In this document: positions 5,997-11,085 of the stretch, one piece after another | How positions within the stretch are numbered: the first letter of the stretch is position 1 | How the letters are laid out: each line of letters opens with the position of its first letter | From: Acholeplasmataceae bacterium | GTDB lineage: Bacteria; Bacillota_I; Bacilli_A; Acholeplasmatales; Acholeplasmataceae | Length of the DNA: 11,085 nucleotides | NCBI GenBank assembly: GCA_028690555.1 | Contig: JAQVBA010000038.1 | Span: 1 to 11,085 of the forward strand | Direction of reading: 5' to 3' | Position numbers and translations under genes: made by a program | Notes under the pieces: generated by a model | What the model saw: only the letters and a program-made list of their open reading frames with translations | Database searches by the model: none | Told to the model about the DNA's origin: nothing

Positions 5997-6284
5997 ATGA
6001 ATAAAGATTATGCAAGCCTATTTAAAGCGTTATCTGATGATAATCGTTTAACCATTTTGAAATTACTCATTCAAGGTGAAACATGTGGCTGTACCTTAAT
6101 TGATAAGCTACCCATTACTCAGCCTACTTTGTCGTACCATTTAAGAATATTAACAGATGCAGGCATCACCCAAGCCTATAAGGAAGGTACTTGGGTAAAA
6201 CATCATGTTAATCATGAAAAAATTGATGAATTGATTCAGTATTTAACGAATTTAAAGAATGGTGATCATACATGCAATTTATAA
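5997..6284 (+). CDS. arsR: ArsR-family As(III)-responsive repressor
   Basis: A 95-aa winged-helix regulator. ALSDDNRLTILKLL (11-24), the recognition region ITQPTLSYHLRIL (40-52) and the wing around KEGTWVKHHV (62-71) form a standard HTH_5 domain. The metal-sensing CxC of ArsR proteins is present as TCGC (Cys30, Cys32), and Cys93 near the C-terminus could be a third ligand. It is expected to bind the operon promoter and release it when As(III)/Sb(III) binds. GAGGTG (5987-5992) is the ribosome binding site. The last 13 bases overlap the start of arsP, so Cys93 is encoded within the overlap. As first gene of an ars operon, its arsenic role is well supported by context. Confidence 0.92.
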   Translation: MNKDYASLFKALSDDNRLTILKLLIQGETCGCTLIDKLPITQPTLSYHLRILTDAGITQAYKEGTWVKHHVNHEKIDELIQYLTNLKNGDHTCNL

Positions 6285-7306
6285 AGTCGTTTTTTTCATT
6301 TATCAACGATCAGTTTTTAAAAATGAAATGGCTTGATGATATTGTTCGATGGCTTTTTGGCGATGTTATTAAGATTGATAAAGATTCGATGCTTTTTGAA
6401 AGTTTATCGTTTTTTGTATATGATGTCATTAAGATTTTTATCCTACTATCAATCCTGATATTTATTGCTTCATATATCCAATCCTATTTCTCACCCGAAA
6501 GAACGCGTAAAATATTATCTAAACATAGAGGTATTGGTGCAAATACCATCGGAGCTCTACTTGGTACTGTGACACCATTTTGTTCATGTTCATCGATACC
6601 TATTTTTATAGGGTTTACAAAAGCTGGATTACCTTTGGGTGTGACTTTCTCATTTCTCATATCATCTCCATTAGTTGACCTTGCATCAGTAATTTTACTT
6701 GCAAGTATCTTCAATTGGAAGATTGCGATCGCCTATGTTATTGTTGGGCTTATAATTGCTGTTTTTGGTGGAAGTATGATCAGCTTATTTAAAATGGAGA
6801 AATATGTTGAATCGTTTGTCATGGAGAATATACAAAGCATTAATGAAAATAATGAAGAATGTGATCTTTCAGTAATGACTAAAAAAGATAGAGTCTCATA
6901 TAGTTTTGATCAAGTGAAAGAGATTATTCATCGTGTTTGGCTTTATGTATTAATTGGAGTTGGTATTGGAGCTATTATACATGGATTTATACCTCAAACT
7001 TTCATTGAAAATATTTTGGGAGATAGAAATCCATTTTCAGTGATCATTGCTACGATACTAGGAATTCCGATGTATGCCGATATTTTCGGAACACTACCTA
7101 TTGCAGAAGCTCTCGTTCTAAAAGGCGTCAATATTGGAACAGTTCTAGCTTTTATGATGGCGGTTACAGCGTTATCACTTCCTTCACTAGTTATGCTAAA
7201 AAAAGTTGTAAAAACAAAATTACTTCTTACATTTGTAGGGATTGTTACAGTAGGAATAATTATTATGGGATATTTGTTTAACGGATTTAGCTATTTATTT
7301 ATCTAA
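6272..7306 (+). CDS. arsP: ArsP/DUF318 family permease, likely organoarsenical or metalloid exporter
   Basis: An integral membrane protein of 344 aa with two similar halves split by a charged cytoplasmic loop (~175-215). The first half holds the family signature TPFCSCSSIP (101-110) with Cys104 and Cys106, then KAGLPLGVTFSFLISSPLVD. The second half has the matching GIPMYADIFGTLPIAEALVLKG (264-285, approximate) followed by MAVTALSLP. ArsP proteins export trivalent organoarsenicals such as methylarsenite through such cysteines; other DUF318 permeases have less clear substrates, so the exact cargo is inferred from the ars context. The start overlaps arsR by 13 bases and uses a weak GGTGAT site (6261-6266), which suggests coupled translation. 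A mini-thioredoxin gene follows 12 bases later. Confidence 0.85.
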   Translation: MQFIKSFFSFINDQFLKMKWLDDIVRWLFGDVIKIDKDSMLFESLSFFVYDVIKIFILLSILIFIASYIQSYFSPERTRKILSKHRGIGANTIGALLGTVTPFCSCSSIPIFIGFTKAGLPLGVTFSFLISSPLVDLASVILLASIFNWKIAIAYVIVGLIIAVFGGSMISLFKMEKYVESFVMENIQSINENNEECDLSVMTKKDRVSYSFDQVKEIIHRVWLYVLIGVGIGAIIHGFIPQTFIENILGDRNPFSVIIATILGIPMYADIFGTLPIAEALVLKGVNIGTVLAFMMAVTALSLPSLVMLKKVVKTKLLLTFVGIVTVGIIIMGYLFNGFSYLFI

Positions 7307-7318
7307 AGGAGAAGTGTC

Positions 7319-7558
7319 ATGAATATTAAGGTTTTAGGTTCAGGTTGTCAAAATTGCAAAAGATTGTATGAAAATGCAAAAGAAGCTGTTTTTGTTTTAA
7401 AAATAGAAGCTGAAATTGATTACGTCACTGATTTTATGGAGATTTCAAAATACAATTTGATGAGAACTCCAGGACTAGTTATTAACCAAAAAGTAGTTTC
7501 TTATGGGAAAGTTTGTACAAAAGAAGAAATCATAGAGCTTATACAAAAGAGTATTTAA
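7319..7558 (+). CDS. Mini-thioredoxin, TM0996/MTH895 family (redox-active disulfide protein), copy 1
   Basis: A 79-aa thioredoxin-fold protein lacking the usual N-terminal extension. The redox motif CQNC (Cys10-Cys13) sits in GSGCQNCKRLY, and the cis-Pro loop TPGLVI is at 50-55. This is the small glutaredoxin-like family often called 'small redox-active disulfide protein 2' or thioredoxin family protein. It has an additional Cys66 after the cis-Pro strand. A strong AAAGGAGAAG ribosome binding site (7305-7314) overlaps the arsP stop. Only two bases separate its stop from the ACR3 start. It may pass electrons or metalloid to the adjacent permease or reduce ArsC; this is inference from position. 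Confidence 0.88.
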   Translation: MNIKVLGSGCQNCKRLYENAKEAVFVLKIEAEIDYVTDFMEISKYNLMRTPGLVINQKVVSYGKVCTKEEIIELIQKSI

Positions 7559-7560
7559 AT

Positions 7561-8613
7561 ATGAAAATATCTTTCTTTGAGAAATACCTCACTATTTTTG
7601 TTCTCATCTGTATGGCAATTGGTATCATAGTAGGTACTTATTTACCCGTTGTTCCATCATTTTTGAATCAATTTGAGATTGCTGCCGTTAATATTCCTAT
7701 AGGCATTCTCATTTGGATTATGATTTATCCAATGATGCTTAAGATTGATTTCACTTCGATTAAAAATGTTGGTAAAAAGCCAAAAGGTTTGTTTCTTACA
7801 TGGGTCGTAAATTGGTTGATTAAACCATTTACAATGTTTGGAATTGCTTATTTATTCTTTTATGTTATTTTTAATAACTTGATTCCTATGAATCTTCAAC
7901 AAGATTATCTAGCGGGAGCAGTCTTACTTGGCGCAGCACCTTGTACTGCGATGGTATTTGTTTGGAGCAGTCTAACAAGAGGTAATCCAGCATATACACT
8001 TGTTCAAGTTGCAACCAATGACTTGATTATATTAATTCTTTTTGTTCCGATTGTTGGATTGCTTTTAGGAATAAGCGGAGTTGTTGTACCATGGATGACA
8101 TTATTTCTTTCTGTGTTCTTGTTTGTAGTCATTCCGTTAGTTTCTGCTTCATTGACTAGATATTTGGTGATTAAGCAAAAAGGTCTAGATTTTTATAATC
8201 AAAAATTTATTTCGAAATTTAGTTTTGTGACAATTACTGGTTTGTTACTTACACTTATTCTTATATTTTCTCTTCAAGCAGAGTTAATTATAAATAACCC
8301 ACTTCATATTTTATATATTTCTATACCTCTAATTCTTCAAACATTCTTGATTTTCTTCATCGCTTATTTAAGTGCTAAAAAAATGAAATTACCCCATGAT
8401 GTTGCTGCTCCAGCGGGTATGATTGGGGCAAGCAATTTCTTTGAATTAGCAGTCGCAGTAGCAGTAAGCTTATTTCCTTTGAATCCAGGAGTTGCTCTTG
8501 CGACGATTGTTGGAGTATTGGTAGAAGTTCCCATAATGCTTATTTTAGTTAAGATAGCAAACAAATCAAAACATTGGTTTTCTAAAGAAATGGAGGTTTC
8601 TTATGATCATTAA
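7561..8613 (+). CDS. acr3: ACR3-family arsenite efflux permease
   Basis: An integral membrane protein of 350 aa with about ten hydrophobic helices (bile acid:Na+ symporter-like fold). Family landmarks are IYPMMLKIDF (55-64), GAAPCTAMVFVWS (124-136) with the essential-type Cys128, the QVATNDL segment (149-155), SNFFELAVA (291-299) with the conserved Glu295, and VGVLVEVPIMLILV (318-331). It exports arsenite across the membrane. The ATG at 7561 is preferred over an in-frame ATG at 7513, because the 16 extra codons would lie inside the upstream thioredoxin gene and are strongly basic, unlike ACR3 N-termini. The 3' end overlaps the second mini-thioredoxin gene by 11 bases. Confidence 0.93.
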   Translation: MKISFFEKYLTIFVLICMAIGIIVGTYLPVVPSFLNQFEIAAVNIPIGILIWIMIYPMMLKIDFTSIKNVGKKPKGLFLTWVVNWLIKPFTMFGIAYLFFYVIFNNLIPMNLQQDYLAGAVLLGAAPCTAMVFVWSSLTRGNPAYTLVQVATNDLIILILFVPIVGLLLGISGVVVPWMTLFLSVFLFVVIPLVSASLTRYLVIKQKGLDFYNQKFISKFSFVTITGLLLTLILIFSLQAELIINNPLHILYISIPLILQTFLIFFIAYLSAKKMKLPHDVAAPAGMIGASNFFELAVAVAVSLFPLNPGVALATIVGVLVEVPIMLILVKIANKSKHWFSKEMEVSYDH

Positions 8614-8857
8614 AATATTAGGACCCGGATGTCAAAAGTGTAAAGTGCTTTATAATCAAGTCATGAGAGTAGAAAAGGATTTAGAACGAGAAGATGATGT
8701 TATAAAAGTTGAGGATTATAAAGAAATAATGAAATATAATATTCTTTCTACGCCAGGACTTGTAATTGATGATAAAGTATTATGTGTTGGACGAATTGCT
8801 TCAACTGAGGAAATAAAAAAATGGATTAAAGAAAGGGATAACAATGAAAAAATATAA
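8603..8857 (+). CDS. Mini-thioredoxin, TM0996/MTH895 family, copy 2
   Basis: An 84-aa paralogue of the protein encoded at 7319. It has the same MxIKxLGxGCQxCKxLY start with CQKC (Cys10-Cys13) and the same KYNxxxTPGLVI block with cis-Pro51, but a more charged middle and C-terminus and a different extra cysteine (Cys61 rather than Cys66). GGAGG (8592-8596) is an excellent ribosome binding site inside the ACR3 gene. The start overlaps ACR3 by 11 bases and the end overlaps arsC by 14, so it is likely made together with both. Its position next to arsC makes it the better candidate for an ArsC electron donor; that is inferred, not shown. Confidence 0.88.
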   Translation: MIIKILGPGCQKCKVLYNQVMRVEKDLEREDDVIKVEDYKEIMKYNILSTPGLVIDDKVLCVGRIASTEEIKKWIKERDNNEKI

Positions 8858-9263
8858 AATTGCATTTGTATGTGTGCACAATTCTTGCCGAAGCCAAATG
8901 GCAGAAGCTATTACAAAAACCTTAGCATCAGATATGTTTGAAGCTTATAGCGGTGGAACTGAAACAAAACCACAAATTAATCAAGATGCCGTGAGGATTA
9001 TCAAAGATTTATATCAAATTGATATGAACCAAACACAAAAATCAAAATTAATTGATGATTTGCCTCAAGAATTAGATGTTTTAATCACGATGGGATGTAA
9101 TGTGGAATGTCCATTTATCCCAACAAAACATCGTGAGGATTGGGGATTAGATGATCCATCCGGATTGCCCGATGAAGCTTTTTATCATACTGCTGAACTT
9201 ATTAAAGAAAAACTGATTTTATTGCAAAACAAAATCATAAAAAAAGAAATTAATCTCGACTAA
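8844..9263 (+). CDS. arsC: Thioredoxin-coupled arsenate reductase (LMW-PTP fold)
   Basis: A cytoplasmic 139-aa enzyme that reduces arsenate to arsenite for export by ACR3. The phosphatase-like P-loop is CVHNSCRS (10-17): Cys10 is the nucleophile, with Cys15 and Arg16 following. The redox pair for the disulfide relay is Cys85 and Cys89 in MGCNVECP, the spacing seen in the CNxxCP-type ArsC subgroup rather than the C82-C89 spacing of plasmid pI258 ArsC. WGLDDPSG (100-107) holds the general-acid Asp. Length and motifs are complete. The AAAGGGAT ribosome binding site (8832-8839) lies in the end of the second mini-thioredoxin gene, with a 14-base overlap. It is the last gene of the operon and is followed at once by a hairpin. 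Confidence 0.94.
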   Translation: MKKYKIAFVCVHNSCRSQMAEAITKTLASDMFEAYSGGTETKPQINQDAVRIIKDLYQIDMNQTQKSKLIDDLPQELDVLITMGCNVECPFIPTKHREDWGLDDPSGLPDEAFYHTAELIKEKLILLQNKIIKKEINLD

Positions 9264-9291
9264 AAAGTGATGGTAAATCATCATTGTTTTT
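9262..9291 (+). terminator. Rho-independent terminator of the ars operon
   Basis: AGTGATG (9266-9272) pairs with CATCATT (9279-9285) through one G-U pair over a 6-nt loop. A-rich bases stand before it and TTTTT directly after (9287-9291). It starts right at the arsC stop codon and separates the ars operon from the LTA-synthase-like gene. Confidence 0.7.
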
Positions 9292-9337
9292 ATCTTATGA
9301 TAAAATAAATATGACAAATTTGAAAGAGTAGTGAAAC

Positions 9338-11085
9338 ATGAAAGAAAATAAGCATCGTCGTATATATGAATACCTATTAATCATCGCCATCATTTTAGGT
9401 TTAGATGGTCTCTTTTTATTACGCTATAATTTCTCATTGACATTACTTCGTTGGTCACTTGACTTATTTACAATTGCCATCATCATCTCAGTAATTTCAT
9501 TTATTAAAAATAGACTGTGGCGTTATATATTAGAACTTACAACCATATTGATTGCATTCACATTTTTTATCACCGATAGTACACTTTATTTTTATAAAAA
9601 AGATATCACATCTGTTGCAATGCTTATAGAATCATTTAGAGATACAATGGCAATCGGATTAAAATATAGTCCTTTGGAAGTATTTCCGTTATATGGATGG
9701 TTATTAATTGTTGTTTTTATCACAATTGGCGCGATAGTTTTAAAGAAAATTATTTTTAAAGAACAAATGATCAATCGTAAAAAACAATTGCGTTTGAATA
9801 TGATTAATCTCTTCATCTCGGTTTTAGGATTACTTGCAACTACACTCTTCATTAATGATTACGAACATACCATCTTAGATTATCCTAACGATAAAGTACG
9901 ATTTATCGAAAACTTTGGATCAGTTACTTATCACGTGCAAGACATTTCTTTATACACATCTTCGTTAATCATCCCTGATGCAATTGAAGAAGAGTATAAA
10001 CAAGATATCATTGATGAAACAACATTTACAGTTGCTCAAACATCACCTTATTTTGGCATGTTTGAAGGAAAAAATGTCATCTTTATTATGTGTGAAACAT
10101 GTGAAGAATATGCATATTCAAGAGAGTATACGCCAAACTATTATCGCTTACTTGACCAAAGCGTTTACTTCACAAACTTCTTTTCTGCTGCTAAAAGCAA
10201 TTATACATACGATGCCGAGTTTAAGTCTTTAACATCGATGATGTATTTCTTATCGGATAATTATATGTACACGTATGGAGAAAACACATTTCAAAATGCT
10301 ATTCCAGCTATCTTAAAAGAAAGAGGATATTCGACAAACTCATTCCATGATTTTACGAAAACTTTCTTTAACCGTGAGCAAATGCATCCTCAATTGGGAT
10401 TTGAAAATTATTATGGTAGAGAAGACATGATACTTAGTGAAACTGAATTTTGGCCAAAAGATTCTGAAATGTTTGAAAACATGAAAGATTTGATGGTGCC
10501 AATTCAAGAAAATCCATTTTTCACATTTGTCATTACGGTTACCTCGCATGGTCCTTATGGTGATTATCGAGATGAACTTGATGAATATTACCAAATCTTA
10601 TTAAATGATCCAAAATATATGGATGCTGAAACTGAACTATTGACCTTAATGGCTGCACAAATGGATTTTGATAAGGGATTAGGAATCTTAATCGATGATT
10701 TAGAACAAAAAGAATTAATGGATGATACATTAATTGTGATGTATAGCGATCACAAGAACTATTCAAGTCCTGAAATCACAGACAAATATTCTGAAAACAA
10801 TACCTATGAACTTGATGTTAATCGTGTCCCTATGCTTATCTACGCAAACGGGTTAACTCCCGGGGCTCATGATATCATTTCTTCCCATTACGATATCACA
10901 CCTACCATTTTAGATTTACTCGGAATTTCTTATTATCAAGATTTCTACTATGGGGAAGGCCTATTTTTAGAAAACAGGACAGATTTGCCAATCATCTTGT
11001 CATTATCCACGTGGATTATGAATTCTTATCGGTTAGTCAATGATGGAGTGGTTTATGGAGAAGCAACTTATGAAGAAATTGAGCA
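9338..11085 (+). CDS. LTA synthase-family membrane phosphoglycerol transferase (partial, 3' end outside window)
   Basis: An open frame of 582 codons runs without a stop to the window edge. Five membrane helices (about 11-29, 36-56, 62-84, 118-137, 151-172) precede an extracellular alkaline-phosphatase-fold domain, the LtaS layout. Against S. aureus LtaS, the metal and nucleophile residues appear intact: Glu253 (IMCET), nucleophile Thr290 (NYTYDAE), His404 (SHGPY) and Asp471-His472 (YSDHK). LtaS polymerises glycerol phosphate from phosphatidylglycerol onto a lipid anchor. In the substrate region FHDFTKTFFNR (336-346), His337 and Arg346 are kept, but Phe replaces the LtaS Asp349 and Trp354. The substrate may thus differ. 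ATG 9338 follows a weak AAAGAG site (9323-9328); an in-frame ATG at 9311 meets TAG six codons later. No clear promoter was found. Confidence 0.86.
   Translation, partial: MKENKHRRIYEYLLIIAIILGLDGLFLLRYNFSLTLLRWSLDLFTIAIIISVISFIKNRLWRYILELTTILIAFTFFITDSTLYFYKKDITSVAMLIESFRDTMAIGLKYSPLEVFPLYGWLLIVVFITIGAIVLKKIIFKEQMINRKKQLRLNMINLFISVLGLLATTLFINDYEHTILDYPNDKVRFIENFGSVTYHVQDISLYTSSLIIPDAIEEEYKQDIIDETTFTVAQTSPYFGMFEGKNVIFIMCETCEEYAYSREYTPNYYRLLDQSVYFTNFFSAAKSNYTYDAEFKSLTSMMYFLSDNYMYTYGENTFQNAIPAILKERGYSTNSFHDFTKTFFNREQMHPQLGFENYYGREDMILSETEFWPKDSEMFENMKDLMVPIQENPFFTFVITVTSHGPYGDYRDELDEYYQILLNDPKYMDAETELLTLMAAQMDFDKGLGILIDDLEQKELMDDTLIVMYSDHKNYSSPEITDKYSENNTYELDVNRVPMLIYANGLTPGAHDIISSHYDITPTILDLLGISYYQDFYYGEGLFLENRTDLPIILSLSTWIMNSYRLVNDGVVYGEATYEEIE

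Noticed and set aside
7513..7560. Upstream in-frame ATG giving ACR3 a 16-residue N-terminal extension
   Set aside because: The added residues are basic and overlap the mini-thioredoxin gene. The ATG at 7561, two bases after that gene's stop, gives a normal ACR3 N-terminus.
7319..8857. Recent tandem duplication of the mini-thioredoxin genes
   Set aside because: The two proteins share motifs but differ at most other positions and in length, so they are old paralogues or were acquired separately.
9311..9331. Alternative upstream ATG for the LtaS-like gene
   Set aside because: It is in frame with 9338 but runs into TAG at 9329-9331.
9592..10766. Several short open frames on both strands in the last 1.5 kb
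   Set aside because: A single long plus-strand frame from 9338 to the window end encodes a recognisable LtaS-type protein, so these are shadows in other frames.
1..11085. Mycoplasma genetic code (TGA read as Trp)
   Set aside because: Genes use TGG for Trp, and TGA ends the DUF454, permease and ARH-like genes at sensible points, including next to terminators.
1..11085. CRISPR array, tRNA/rRNA gene, insertion sequence or prophage
   Set aside because: No regularly spaced repeats, tRNA-like cloverleaf, transposase or phage gene, or terminal inverted repeats were seen. Intergenic space is nearly all accounted for by promoters and terminators.

Overview
The window looks like chromosomal DNA from a low-GC Firmicutes/Mollicutes-type bacterium. 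It is strongly AT-rich, has AGGAGG-like ribosome binding sites and carries a lipoprotein-type solute-binding protein. TGG is used for Trp and TGA as a true stop, which rules out the Mycoplasma code. An Acholeplasma/Izemoplasma-like lineage would fit, but that is inference from composition and gene content; no rRNA or other marker is present.

Layout. (1) 11-736 (+): a Tyr/Ser phosphatase of the IphP/Y_phosphatase3 type, ending in a bidirectional terminator shared with the convergent operon. (2) 2604-744 (-): a three-gene operon of a DUF1858 protein, a DUF438-hemerythrin-PAS protein and a DUF454 membrane protein. It has a clear extended -10 promoter and is a plausible soluble di-iron/PAS sensor or iron-centre system. 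(3) 5843-2686 (-): a polar amino-acid ABC importer operon (lipoprotein SBP, permease, ATPase), closely followed by an ADP-ribosylglycohydrolase-like protein whose usual metal-binding acidic residues appear substituted. (4) 5936-9291 (+), divergent from (3): an arsenic resistance operon arsR - arsP - mini-thioredoxin - acr3 - mini-thioredoxin - arsC. It is tightly packed with overlapping genes and ends in a hairpin terminator. (5) 9338 to the window end (+): an LTA-synthase-family membrane phosphoglycerol transferase, cut by the window edge.

How the genes work together. In the arsenic operon, ArsR would sense As(III), ArsC would reduce arsenate, ACR3 would export arsenite and ArsP would handle organic or other trivalent arsenicals. 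The two CxxC mini-thioredoxins could supply electrons or deliver metalloid. Each one directly follows a permease gene, an ordering worth a comparative look. The ABC operon imports an amino-acid-like solute, and the ADP-ribosylglycohydrolase-like protein encoded with it has no known role there.

Nothing resembling CRISPR, phage, transposon, tRNA or rRNA was seen. No completely new system can be demonstrated from this sequence. The best leads are the degenerate ADP-ribosylglycohydrolase tied to a transporter, the permease/mini-thioredoxin pairing, and the DUF1858/DUF438/DUF454 cassette.
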